DNA from: Castor canadensis
Lineage: Eukaryota > Chordata > Mammalia > Rodentia > Castoridae
DNA length: 64,000 nt
Assembly (NCBI RefSeq): GCF_047511655.1
Contig: NC_133391.1
Span: forward strand, 130,108,906-130,172,905
Direction of reading: 5' to 3'
Below the pieces are notes generated by a model that worked only from the letters and a program-made list of their open reading frames with translations, did no database searches and was not told the origin of the DNA. The translations under genes and the position numbers were made by a program. Shown here in pieces: positions 42,545 to 52,760 of the stretch. Position 1 is the stretch's first letter. Each line of letters begins with the position of its first letter.

Positions 42545-43334
42545 TTTCATACAATGTTTTTATCTAAGTTTTTTCCTATTATTATTTTTTCTATTTTAGC
42601 TTTGTTTCATAATTATATATGATACTTAACTAGTTCTAAAAATCAAACTTATAAAATGTAGTACCTCTAGGTAAGTCCAACTTCACTCTGTCCTTTATTT
42701 TGCTCTTGGGACCCTTCTTCCAGCTACAATTATGTATTTTACAGCCATTGATTTCTTCTCTCCTTGCTACTCTTTTAAGCGCGCGCACACACACACACAC
42801 ACACACGCACACACACAGAAACACACACTATTGTTTTTATACCCGCATAGCGTTCCAGGCACTGTGAATTGACATTTTAATTGTTTCAAGTCTTTGGCTC
42901 TTTTAAGAGCTACTGTAATGTAAAAGTCTTGTATGTCTATTGCTTCATATTTTGCCTGGTTATGATTGAGATAGATTCCTAGAAGCTGGTTTGTTTTGTA
43001 GAAAAGTGAAAATATATACATATGTTGAAAAGTTTCCTGCCATAGAACTTCTAGCATGTTGCATTCCTTTTGACAATGTATGGGAATACCTATTTCTGCA
43101 TACCTTGCTTCAGAATTTTTAAACAAGATTCAGCTTTGCTAATCTGGTAAGTCACAAATGGCATATCAATACTGTTCTATTTTTATTCCTCTTATAAGTG
43201 AAATTAAACATATTTTTTGCTTTTCAAAATGTTAACTATAAGCATTTCCTTCTTTATGAGCCATTTTATGTGTACTTGTGCTCATTTTGCCATTGCTTTC
43301 TTAGAGTTTTTTCTTCCCAAGTTTACCATGATCA
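42545..43334 (-). repeat. Old LINE-1 3' UTR (L1M type), antisense
   Basis: TTGAGATAGATTCCTAGAAG, CTGGTTTGTTTTGTAGAAAA, ACAATGTATGGGAATACCTA, TTTCTGCATACC, then TTTGCTAATCTGGTAAGTCA, CAAATGGCATATCAATACTG and TTATGAGCCATTTTATGTGT reproduce the classic antisense L1M 3' UTR order (GATAAATTCCTAGAAGTGG, ATGAGAGTGCCTATTTC, CCAATCTGATAGGTGAAAAA, TATTGGCCATTTGTATTTC). A CA microsatellite interrupts it at 42.78 kb. The 119-codon minus frame here is not a gene. Confidence 0.75.
42779..42830. repeat. GC/CA compound microsatellite, Z-DNA prone
   Basis: GCGCGCGCACAC is followed by an unbroken CA run, then CGCACACACACAGAAACACACAC. About 39 bases alternate purine and pyrimidine without interruption, with four GC steps at the left edge. 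This is among the strongest known sequence types for Z-DNA formation. Confidence 0.9.
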
Positions 43335-44625
43335 TTTGAACACATTGCAGTTAGGCTTTTCCTTCCACCATTCTACTTATAAAGGTTATCCATTACCTTC
43401 ATTTAGCTGAAAATCAACAACCATTTCCTAGGCTTCTTTTATTGGACTTTTCTATAATAACATGCACATGTGACTACTCTTCATACTGAAAAGACATTCT
43501 TCACTCAATTTCTGGCTTATCATATACTCCTGCTTATCTGTCATCTTAATCACTTGTGTTGTGTACCTCTCCCCAACCTCTAAATGTTGGTGTATCCCAG
43601 TACTCAACCTAATTACACTCCTCCCATGGGTTTGGCCAGTCTCATGATCTTAGGTTGATGACTGTCCTATGTAGACCCTCTACCTTTAGCTCCAATGCCA
43701 GGTGTGGGGCTGCTTACACTCTTGGATGGTCTATAGATGTCTCAAAATTAATGTAACTAAAGAACATCTTATTAATATGTTTTAGAATCCACCCTACACC
43801 TGTATTTTCTGAGTTCTTTCCCATCCTTCTAAGAGTGTGGGAAAAACATCTTGGATTCTCATTTGGCTCCTCTCTTTCTGTCATAATCCATATCTCATCT
43901 CACGGGAAAACTTTTTGGCTGTTTCTTTAAATTATATACCAGTGTGACCTCTTCTGAATATTCTTTCTCTCCTGGGTTATTCCAAAACCCTCCTAATTGG
44001 TCTCCCAAATTCTACCCAGCAGCCAGAGTAATCCCTCTAAAATATGTGTTCATTTATGACACTCCCTTGTTCAAAGAATTGCAATAGTTATCCATTTTAT
44101 TTTAAATAAAAGCTAAAATTCTTACAGTGACAATAGATCTTATGGACCTGGTCTTCCACGTGGTTTCCCTGCTCACCCTACATTTACGTTTTGCTTCATT
44201 TCACTCCAACCATACTCCTCTGGGATGTCTCCTCCAATACACCAAGTAAGTTATCCCAAAGAGGGTTGGTATGCTATTTTTCTAGAAAATTCTTATCCCT
44301 CATCTTCTTCACCACACCTCAGTAACTAATCCACTAGTATTACAGTCTTTCCAGACTCTCTTATTTAAAAATAACACGTATCTACCTGCTTCTACCTCCT
44401 CTGTCCTGGTATTCTTCAGCCAGTTTTCTACTTTATTTTCCTGCATAGCACATAGAACTATCTGCTATGCTACATGCTTTACCTGTCAATATGATTATTA
44501 TCTCTATGTGCTCAATAGGATATACTCCATGATATTAAGAATTACATCCTGTTCATTACTGCTTTCCCAGTGCTTCAAAGCAATGATTGGCTCCAAGAAC
44601 ACCTCAAACGCTTATTGAGTAGACC
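43335..44625 (+). repeat. Unusually long L2 LINE fragment (RT-domain region to 3' end), sense
   Basis: The order follows the L2 3' third. It starts with AGGCTTTTCCTTCCACCATT and AACCATTTCCTAGGCTTC, then CCCCAACCTCTAAATGTTGG, CTCATTTGGCTCCTCTC and CCTCCTAATTGGTCTCCC. It closes with CAGCAGCCAGAGTAATCC, AAAGCTAAAATTCTTACAGT, CACTCCAACCATACTCCTCT, CATAGCACATAGAACTATCT and GCTCAATAGGA. It covers the eroded C-terminal ORF2 region and 3' terminus over about 1.3 kb. The reading frame is destroyed. Confidence 0.8.
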
Positions 44626-44629
44626 ACTA

Positions 44630-44785
44630 TGTACACTAAGTGTTTAACATCCTTGTTTTCAGCTAAGGTGATTGGGACTATCTTCCCCAAACCTAGTAGC
44701 TGGTAAATGAATTAGAATCTGTGCTCAGGTATATCAGACCCTAAAATGCTCGCTCTTTCTGTAATACTGTGCTACCTCCAGGATG
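44630..44785 (-). repeat. MIR SINE, antisense
   Basis: ACTATGTACACTAAGTGTTT, AACATCC, then CCTAGTAGCTGGTAAATGAA, TTAGAATCTGTGCTCAGGT, CAGACCCTAAAATGCTCGC and TCTTTCTGTAATACTGTGC fit antisense MIR, including the distal end (AAAGCCTGTGCTCTTTCCAC). Confidence 0.65.
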
Positions 44786-46844
44786 AAGCTTCATCCATTT
44801 TAATTTTGAAGAAGTGGTTGGATAGATCTTCAGAAAATTAGGATTCTAGTCTTAGCTTGGCAAATAAATGATGGAGAAATGGTTGGGAAAAACTTTGATT
44901 TTTGGTTCTCAATGATAACTTTAATAATCCAAAGACGAGGGAAGTTTCTATAAACTCTAAACTTTCTTACAGGAACCAGAATGTATGACCAATGAGACCC
45001 ATACAGTGCTAAGGTGCCTAATAAATAGAATACCCAATTCTACTTTCCTCTCAAGGTAAGAAATACAGAGAGTGCATAGGTTAAGTTTGTTTGTTTTAGG
45101 CTTGAAACTTTTTGATTAGTAAGATATTAACATATCATAAAAGTTTCATTGCTTTTCTCTGAAGCAAGAGACATGGCTGAAATGCAGTCAGTCTCTCTTT
45201 GAAACAAGACGAAATTTGGTAACAGGGACCCCAATAAAAGTATCATATGTTTGAGTAGTTCTGCAAATAATGTATTGTGCCTTGTCCAAAAGAAACTTTA
45301 AAGATTTGTATAAGAGCTAGACATGTAAGCACAGTCCAATAGTTACAACTTCAAGAGCTTCACTAAGAATTGCAAAGGGTTAACAAAAATGCTATGGAGA
45401 AGACACAGGTAGCAACAGATTAGTTGATATGTTAAGAGTTATCATATCCTTCTTCCATCCCCAGGTCTCTACTGTGCTAAAGAGAAAACAAAGAGATGCT
45501 CATAGAAATTTGAGGCCTGACATGCCAGTTCCTGCCCCAGTTGGAGAGTGACATTTGGAATTAGAATATATTATGTGAGTTATAAAGGAAATAAATCTCA
45601 TTTATAGTCTCTCCTTCCTTTAATTAGAAAAAGAAATGAAAAGAAAAACAACAAACTGTCTCAGGTCCCAAGAAGTGATATTTGGCAGGAAGCAGTTATT
45701 GTTCTTGGAGCCACTGCAAATGGGCTCAGGTACAAAGTCAACTCCAAAATTTGACAACCATAGCATCAAAAGGTCCTGGTGCAATTGTTACTTTTTACTT
45801 TCAGAAAAGTGCCTTCTTGTTCATTCTTTCCTGTTTTCAAGAGGGCCAACTAGGAGGCTGTTCCTCATCTCAGTTTCTGAAGTCTCTTTTGTGTATTTAG
45901 CCACAGTGGCACTTAGTTCTAGAATGATTTCTGGATGGATCTGAAGAAAAGTCCTCTCCTTTGTCTGCTGCACTGACATAAAGGTTAGAGGAAGTTATAC
46001 TACTTAAAATTAGTTTATAAGTTTGTGCTTATCAGTAACACAGGGTCTAAGTGTTACCAGTGACTTATTTCAAAAATCATTGGTCAATTTCTTTTGTTTT
46101 TTTGGATCCTTATATAAAGTTTTGTGTACCTCTGGATGACAGAGAAGCCCTTTAAAAACTCAGTCTTAGGATTGTCTCCCAAAGAGCCTTATTTGGTCTT
46201 GTATAGGGCCCAAAAATCCAGTTAAACAAGAAACCCAAGGACTTAGAGATCAAACTGTATGCTTCTTTCTCTTCACCCTGAGTTCAGGGTGGTTTTGCTG
46301 GAGAGAATTGGCAAAAAGAAGTTCCTTTTAGGGCTTTCTGAAGTTCAGTTATACTTCTCTCAAGAAGGGTCCTTCCTCACCTCCCCTTTTCTTCTGGCAG
46401 GTTCTTCTACCCTTTGGGCATGTGGAATTTTTAATATTTGTTTCTTTGGCTGCTATAAGCCCTCAAAGCACAATGAAACAAATTCTCCCTATCCCTACTT
46501 CCTTGCTTCACCAAGAAAGGAAAACAGATTCATTCCATTCTAAGACCTTTATTGAAAATTGTTAGTGATGAAAAACTGGGAACAAATGTAGGGATATTCA
46601 AAGCATGTTAAATTTTATCAAAGTTGTGGCTCCAAGCCTACTTCTCTTTCAAAGGGGTGGAAGAAACTTCAAGATTTAACTTCTAACTCTTGCTCCTAAA
46701 ACTAAAAAGTCCCAGAACTTTTCTTTCATCCTCTACCCCCTCGATACCCTTTTTGCTACAACTTTGGTAAAGACCACAAAATCTTAAATCAGTTATTTTT
46801 GTTCAAAATGTTTTAGTGGTAAGAGTTATACAAGCTAAACTTCA
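44786..46844. other. Unclassified DNA, about 2 kb
   Basis: No repeat or gene is recognised. Three + frames occur: 102 codons at 45636-45944, 72 at 45682-45900 (another frame of the same bases), and 94 at 46259-46543. The peptides lack known domains. Composition is slightly less AT-rich than average. An eroded retroviral or LINE segment, or unique DNA, are all possible. Confidence 0.35.
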
Positions 46845-47304
46845 TGCACTGTTATGTTTTGGATATAAAATGGTCCCAAAAGCTCATGTGTGGAATGAAG
46901 CCTTAGTCCCCAGCTGGTGGTGCTTTTAAGAAGTGATTAGATCTTGAGGGCTTTGACCTAACCAATGAATGAATCCATTGATGGACTCATAATTTGACGG
47001 CATTACTTGGAGGTGGGCCTGATGGAAGGAAGTAGGTCACTGGAGGCATGTCTTTGAAAGGTGCATAGTGGATCCAGTTTCTTCTCTCTTGCTCTGCTTC
47101 CTGGTTCCCTGAGATAAGCAGGTGAGTGGCTTTCCTTCAACTTACCCTGCTACCATGATGTTTTCTGCCTCACCACAGGCCTAAAAGCAATGAAGCCAGC
47201 CAATCATGAGTTGAAACCATGATCAAAAATAAATCTTTTCTCCTTTAGGCTGTTTTTCTCAGGTATTTTGTTACAGCAGTGAAAATATGGACTAACACAT
47301 GCAC
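46845..47304 (+). repeat. Solo MaLR-type LTR with perfect ends and 5-bp target-site duplication
   Basis: TGCAC at 46845-46849 and 47300-47304 flanks a 450-bp element that begins TG and ends CA. It reads TGTTATGTTTTGGATATAAA, CCCAGCTGGTGGTGCTTTTA, GAAGTAGGTCACTGGAGGC, CACAGGCCTAAAAGCAATGA, AAAAATAAATCTTTTCTCC and CTCAGGTATTTTGTTACAGC to ACTAACACA. The structure is that of a single LTR left by recombination or truncation of an ERVL-MaLR insertion. Its polyadenylation signal is intact. Confidence 0.9.
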
Positions 47305-47564
47305 TTTGGAAACAAATCCCCTTAATCAGAAAAGACTTTAAATATTGGAAAAATGAGAAATTTAAGAAGAAGTAATTCAGGAATTGCCTATCCCTAGAAG
47401 CTGAGCTGAAGAGCTTCCTTGTACAGGACCTTATCGCTCACACAAATTCTAATAGATCCAGATTCTATTTTAAAACCCAAACACAACGAGGAGGTTTAAA
47501 ATGCCAGTTGGTTATAATGTCATATCATGAAATAACTCACGCCCTCCTCTTTTCCCCCCCTACC
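47305..47564. other. Unclassified spacer
   Basis: No feature recognised. Confidence 0.4.
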
Positions 47565-47905
47565 CACAAGTATTTTTTAGTATGCACATTGTTTCAGATT
47601 CTAGAGAAGCAGAGATGAACAAGACAGAAATATTGTTAACTCCATTGATAGTGTTTAAAAAATGCACATTTAAATAAATATGTACACATAATTGTAACTA
47701 CATGAAAATAAGAAATAAGACAAAAGAATGGAAAATCAAATACTTAACTAAAATATGTGAAAAATAATATTTTCATTAGAAAATGTTTGTTTTGGAGCAA
47801 AAGGCACATCTAAGGAAGAGAGACCAGTTCTAAAGTGCAGATCTTATATGAGATAAAGGGTTATGTAAGTGGGGTTCACAAAAGAAGGAGGTGTGGGTAG
47901 GCAGG
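47565..47905 (-). repeat. Probable L2 fragment, antisense
   Basis: TATGCACATTGTTTCAGATT, CTAGAGAAGCAGAGATGAAC, AAGACAGAAATATTG, then AATAAATATGTACACATAAT and a later TAAAGGGTTATGTAAGTGGG fit an eroded antisense L2 3' end (GTGCCAGGCACTGTTCTAGG, GCAGTGAACAAGACAGAC, AATAAACAAGTAAAC). Confidence 0.45.
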
Positions 47906-48184
47906 GAGAAGAAAGAATGTGGAATAAAGTTCTCATTGATTATGCTTGGATTATAATCTTGCATAGATTCCTGATCATAATCTTCTGTTCCCTCTTGCAA
48001 ATAAATAAGAACTCCAAAATGACTGGCTAATCAGTCTGGACTTTTTGAGAAGTGCAGCCTCTATGTTTCTTATTAACTTAAGTTTTCATATTCAACCTTA
48101 GTCAGTTATCCTTTAACGCTATTTTTAAAATAAGAGAAAAAAGACTATATTTACCCACATACAAATATTTCTTTCAATCTTCAT
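47906..48184. other. Unclassified spacer
   Basis: AT-rich, no feature recognised. Confidence 0.4.
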
Positions 48185-49330
48185 TCTTGCATAATTTCTT
48201 CACCTTTCTGATATCATTTTCCTCCTGGCTAAAATCCTTCCTTTAGATTTGTTGATGATGAATTCTTTAAGCTTTTCATATCTGAAAAGTCCTTGTTTCC
48301 CCTTTTGTTTTTAATGTTTTCAATGGGTAGATGGCTCTAGGTTGTCAGTTTTTTCTTCCCAGTAATTTAGAGATGGTACTATGTTGCCTTCTGAGCTGTT
48401 GTTTCTTATGAGAAATCTACTGTCATCTTTATCTTTGTTTTCCCTACATCATATCTTTTTTCTCTGGCTCCCTTAAAGATTTAATCTTTATTCCTGGTCA
48501 TGAGCAATTCCTCTTTCCTTTAGTGCCTTTTTTTATGCATGGGGTTTGTTAAAATTCTTGGATCTTTAGAGTTAAAAATATGTGAGCGGTTATTTCTTTA
48601 AATATTTTTGTCATACTTTATTTTGCTGGATCCCATTAGACATATATTTGGTTGGTTGAAGTTTCTTCAGTTCACAAAAGCTCTGTTTATTTATTTTTCC
48701 TCTGTGTATCTCATTTCATATCATTTCTATCACTGTATCTTCAAAGTGACTGGTTTTTTCTTTCACAGTATCTTGTTTCTTGTCAGTCTTTCTATAGTAT
48801 TTTTCATGTCAGACATCATAGTTTTCACTTGTAGGATCTCAGTTTGGGTCTTTTTAAATATCTTCTTTGTTTTTGTTTAGCATGTTCAATCTTTCATTCC
48901 CCTACTGGAACATATGGAGATAGTAATAACTTTTAAACTTATTATTTGTTAATTGTATTATAACCTGTATTATTTCTGGGTTCATTTCTTTTGATTGTTC
49001 TGTCTCCTCGTTATGGATGATATTTTCCCACTTTTTCACACACCTGGTAATTTTTCATTAGATTCTAGACAACATGAATTTTATCTTTTTTGGACCTGAA
49101 AAGTTTTGTATTCTTTGAAATATTCCTAAGCTTTATATTGGGGTGCAGTTGTATTATTTGGAAACAGTTTATTTCTAAATGCCTGTTCTTAGGTTTTATC
49201 AGGTGGAACTGGACCCATAATCTAGGACAAAGCCCAAATATTGAGACATTTGAGGACATAATTTTCTTTAGAGTACTCTACCAGATGTCCCATTAAGTAT
49301 GAAGATTTCCACTCTGGTGATGTAAACACA
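48185..49330. repeat. Old LINE-1 non-coding block (L1M type), about 1.1 kb
   Basis: AGAAATCTACTGTCATCTTT, ATCTTTGTTTTCCCTACATC, TCTCTGGCTCCCTTAAAGAT, GAGCAATTCCTC, AATTCTTGGATCTTTAGAG, then CACTTGTAGGATCTCAGTTT, GGGTCTTTTTAAATATCTTC, TAGCATGTTCAATCTTTC, CCTGGTAATTTTTCATTAGA and GAGTACTCTACCAGATGTCC run in the order of a familiar old primate/rodent-shared LINE-1 non-ORF segment. The orientation relative to the element and the exact subfamily could not be fixed. The 60-90-codon frames inside are chance. Confidence 0.6.
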
Positions 49331-50195
49331 ATTTTTTTCATCATCAGGGTGAGATTCAAAGATTATTTCCGCTAATTCTGAATGATTCACTGTCTTCAAA
49401 TAGTTAACTTATATTCATGGTTTGATTAATATTTAGTTTAATACCAAGGGAAATATTCCCTAAGTTTCTGTAAGTTTTTTTTTCTGTTTAGCCCTCCTTT
49501 CCCCTACTCTTCCTTGACAACCGTAGTTGCTCTGGTTTTTCAGATTCCTAGCTCTATAACTCAAACTAAAAGAGACAGCTGAACTCTGCCTTGGGGCCCT
49601 CCTCTCTTAGCTGTGGTCTACTCCAAACAGTATATGGGGTTGGTTATAAGGATCTCTGCATTTGCATTTCCTTTTCAGGAGTCTCTATCTTTTCCTGACT
49701 GGTGGTCAATGTCTAAACATCACTATTTTATATGTATTAAATCAGGGGAACAAATCTGGTCCCTCTTGGCCAGAAATCAATGTTTATACTTTGTACCAAG
49801 AGCTGTAGGCATGCTTTGCAATCCTGGCTACACAAAACTTATTTAATTAGAGATTTGGCAATGATCCTAAGGTAGCCACCTATTGGCTGGTCAGAGGACA
49901 GTGCCTAATGTTTCCAATCTTTTTTTTTTCTTAAGGACAATGAACATGAAACTTCCAAAGAAACAGTGGTATCAGAACGACCAGTAGGCATTGAGGTAAC
50001 CCAATGCCAGGAAGCACACAGAATAAAAGTGGAAATCTAAAATCATTCCCTTTTTCTTAGAAAGAGGGAAAAAGGGTTGGTTGTACAAACCTTCACTAGA
50101 AACACAGAAAGAAACAAAAGTTGAGAATATTGAGGAAGCTAGACTATTGTATTTCCAGATGATTTCTCCATTCTCCACAAAATGTATGCTAGTAA
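49331..50195. other. Unclassified non-coding DNA, possibly part of the same LINE-1
   Basis: No clear element; CTTAGCTGTGGTCTACTCC and similar words may continue the preceding old repeat. Confidence 0.35.
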
Positions 50196-50433
50196 GAGGT
50201 CCCTAGCCAGGTATTGTGGTACATGCATGTAATCCCAGCTAGTCAGGAGGCAGAGATAGGAGAATTATGATTTAAGGCTGGCCTTGGCAAAAGCCTAAGA
50301 TCCTATCTAAAAAAAGCAAACTAAAAAGAAAAGGACTGGGATTGTGTCTCAAGTGGTAGAGTGCTTGCTTAACAAGTTTAAGGTTCTGTGTTCAATCTCC
50401 ATGACTACAAGAAAAAAAAAAATGAGTTCCCTA
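50196..50433 (+). repeat. B1-ID composite SINE, sense, with target-site duplication
   Basis: A 7SL-derived unit (GCCAGGTATTGTGGTACATG, CATGTAATCCCAGCTAGTCA, GGAGGCAGAGATAGGAG) leads through an A-rich linker to an ID-like unit (GGACTGGGATTGTGTCTCAA, GTGGTAGAGTGCTTGCTTAA, TCTGTGTTCAATCTCC) and a poly(A) tail. GAGGTCCCTA (50196-50205) and GAGTTCCCTA (50424-50433) flank it, 9 of 10 identical. There is one B1 unit only, in contrast to the three-part copies. Confidence 0.88.
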
Positions 50434-50664
50434 TGCTACAGAATCATGAGTCTTTCTAGCAGTTCTCATCACTTAAGGAACCTTGTAACAGGAGATATGC
50501 ATATGTGCCCATTTCATTTAATCATCATTATCATGTCTTATTATAAATTAAAGAGAATTTTTCTACAAGAAGAAAGAGAGGAAGAAAAAAAGGAAAGAAA
50601 GAAAACACTCTTTCATTACAAATTAGAGAAAATGGTAGTTATAGTGGATTCATCCTTCAGGTGA
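50434..50664. other. Unclassified DNA with a purine-rich tract
   Basis: GAAGAAAGAGAGGAAGAAAA and onward (50566-50612) is almost all A and G on the + strand. The rest is unremarkable. Confidence 0.5.
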
Positions 50665-50885
50665 CAGCTGTGTCCCTCCTTTAGAGGTACTTCATCTGAT
50701 CCCTCACTCTCAGCTGGCTATTCTGTTATAATCTTTCATAGTCCTCTGTATTTTTCCTTCATGAACTTACCTCAGTTTGTAATTATATACTGTTTGTGAA
50801 TATGTAGGTAATGTTTTTCCCTTAATTAGATTATAAGCAATAAAGGATAGGGACTTTATAAACATTTGTTGAATTAAAATGGATG
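50665..50885 (+). repeat. L2 3' end, sense
   Basis: GTCCCTCCTTTAGAGGTAC, TTCATCTGATCCCTCACTCT, CAGTTTGTAATTATATACTG, TTTGTGAATATG, then TTAATTAGATTATAAGC, ATAAAGGATAGGGAC and AAACATTTGTTGAATTAAA match the sense L2 terminus (CTTCCCTGACC, TAATTATATATTTGTTTGTG, CTAGACTGTAAGCTCC, GGGCAGGGACT, AATATTTGTTGAATGAA). Confidence 0.75.
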
Positions 50886-51439
50886 TTTTAGTGTCATGGG
50901 AAAATAGAATCCATGTGAATGAAACTTAAATTTTTTCATTTCCTTTTTACTCTGAAGACATGGGACTGTGTTTTCCAGGCTCTCTTACACATCAGTGTGG
51001 CCATATGAATGAGTGTAAGTGAGGTGGGTTATTTCAGGTCTGGTCTATTAAAGTCTCCCTCATGCAGTCTTCCAGGAATTTTCCCCTTCTGAATGATTTT
51101 GATGATGACCTCTAACCCTTTCTCCCCAACACAGAACTTTGACTTTTTATAGGCATTTTATTGGTCAGCACTTAAGTTTACGTGCATGTAACAGAAAACA
51201 AAAAAATTATCTTTAAACAAGATAGATTATTATTATTACTAGAAATTTTTCTTATTTCCTCTCACACATTGGGCACAGTGCAGATGGGGATTTTAGGGTG
51301 TGCCCACTAGTCCAAGAATGCCAAGGACAAGGTTGCTGTAACACTCTTGACACGTCTTTTGTAATGACTTGCAATATGTTTACTTCAGCTCCAGCCATCT
51401 CCAACAGTCTCTCAGTAGGTCACTGCTTATTTGGGCAAG
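50886..51439. other. Probably ancient repeat DNA, unnamed
   Basis: CCAGGCTCTCTTACACATCA, GTGTGGCCATATGAATGAG (50977-51015) and CAAGATAGATTATTATTATT, TCTTATTTCCTCTCACACAT (51219-51269) have the flavour of old non-autonomous DNA or LTR repeats. I could not assign a family. Confidence 0.3.
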
Positions 51440-51605
51440 CCTCATAAAGCCAGTATTATCATTACTATTTTTTATACAGAGGAAAATGGAGTCAAGGGAA
51501 ATCTAGATATTTTCCCCAAGAAAATATAGGTAACAGTGCCAGCTTGGAAAGCATACTCACAAGGTTTTCCTTCAGAAACCATAGCTTTTACCATTGTGCC
51601 CTATG
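51440..51605 (-). repeat. MIR SINE, antisense
   Basis: GTATTATCATTACTATTTTT, TATACAGAGGAAAATGGAGT, CAAGGGAAATCTAGATATTT, TCCCCAAGAAAATATAGGTA, ACAGTGCCAGC, then AGAAACCATAGCTTTTACCA follow antisense MIR (TTATTATCCCCATTTTACAG, ATGAGGAAACTGAG, GACTTGCCCAAGGTCACAC, GCAGAGCC). Confidence 0.7.
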
Positions 51606-52014
51606 GAGCTCCAGGGTACCAGTACTGACAAAAACGATAAGTGCCTACAGTGGTAATGTGCACAGAACAGTGGATGGAGGAAGAAATAGAAGTTTACACT
51701 GAAGTATCCATCCTTAATAGGAACATTGTCTAGAGGAGAAGTCCATAGTTCTTATAGTTAAAAAAAACCAAATAAACAAACAACTCAAGAGATTGGAGAA
51801 AGACCAAACCAGTAAGTGATTGGATAAAGATGTCCATTTACTTCAAAGGAAGAGACAGAAAGATAAATATGAGGGGGAAAAAAAAAACCTGGACAAGATA
51901 ATTAGGCTGTAGACAAAACACTTTTGACAGCTGAATTAAATTTCCACTACAAGTCTCTTTTTTCCATCCCATCCAATTCATAATTATTTATCACCAAAGG
52001 TTTTTGTTTGCTTT
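51606..52014. other. Unclassified non-coding DNA
   Basis: A-rich patches at about 51760-51785 and 51870-51890; no element recognised. Confidence 0.4.
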
Positions 52015-52500
52015 TCCAGTTGTGTTGAGGTTTAAAAAGCAAAATTTTATAAATGTAAGGTGAACAATGTGATGATTTGACAAATATTATTAAATTGTTA
52101 TCATAATTAAGTTAAAGTTTCAAACACCTCACCTAGTCACCCTTAGTGTGTGTAATGTGAGGTGAGAACATTTAAAATTTACTGTCAGCAAATTTGAAAT
52201 ATGCAATATAGCATTGTTATCATGACGTACATTAGATCACAAGAAAAAATTAATCTTATAACTGAAAATTTGTACCCTTTGACTAAAATCCCCTTAATTC
52301 CTTTGCCTAACCACTCCTCCCCCAGCCACTGGCAACCATCATTCTACTGTTTTTAAAAGTTTGACCTTTTGAGATTTCACATTTAAGAAGGATCATGTAA
52401 TATTTGTCTTTTTCTATCTGAATTATTTTTCTAAGCACAGTGTCACTATATTGTCCTAAGTGAGAATTTCCTTTTTCAATGGCTAAATAATATTCCACAC
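52015..52500 (-). repeat. LINE-1 end of ORF2 and 3' UTR, antisense
   Basis: On the minus strand the element reads TGGAATATTATTTAGCCATT, GAAAAAGGAAATTC, AGATAGAAAAAGACAAATAT, TACATGATCCTTCTTAAATG and TGGTTGCCAGTGGCTGGGGG. It ends in the GAGGTGTTTGAAACTTTAAC region. This is the standard old L1 3' junction (GGAATACTACTCAGCC, AGACAGAAAAAGACAAATAC, TATGGTTACCAG). The AT-rich distal part ends at about 52015 without a clear A-tail. Confidence 0.8.
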
Positions 52501-52578
52501 ATAGGGTTGGGCATATAATTTAGTGGTAGGATGCTTTTCTAGCTCATATAAAGCCCTGGTTTTAACCCCCAGAACCCA
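52501..52578 (+). repeat. ID-like SINE, sense
   Basis: AGGGTTGGGCATATAATTTA, GTGGTAGGATGCTTTTCTAG, AAAGCCCTGGTTTTAACCCC and CAGAACCCAAAAAAG read as a diverged ID element abutting the LINE-1 fragment. The B-box is decayed (GGTTTTAAC). Confidence 0.7.
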
Positions 52579-52654
52579 AAAAAGAAGCCCTTTCAGGCCC
52601 TGAAAACTATTGCTATGATATCATATTTATGACATTGATTAAAAAAATTATCTC
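52579..52654. other. Unclassified spacer
   Basis: Short, nothing recognised. Confidence 0.4.
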
Positions 52655-52760
52655 CCCAGTAGATTGTAAACTCTTGGAGGAAAGGTGTATTGGTTTTTTT
52701 GTGTCCCTATGCTTGACACAAACATGGGCTCTGAAGATGTTGACATGAATTAGATGGGAT
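52655..52760 (+). repeat. Possible L2 3' tip, sense
   Basis: CCCCAGTAGATTGTAAACTC, TTGGAGGAAAGGTGTATTGG, TTTTTTTGTGTCCCTATGCT and TGACACAAACATGGGCTC resemble the sense L2 end (CCACTAGACTGTAAGCTCC, GAGGGCAGGGAC, TGTATCCCCAGC, CAGTGCCTGGCACAT). Confidence 0.45.

Noticed and set aside
42767-43126. 119-codon minus-strand frame rich in Cys and Val
   Set aside because: It lies in an antisense LINE-1 3' UTR, and its Cys/Val stretch is a translated CA/GT microsatellite.
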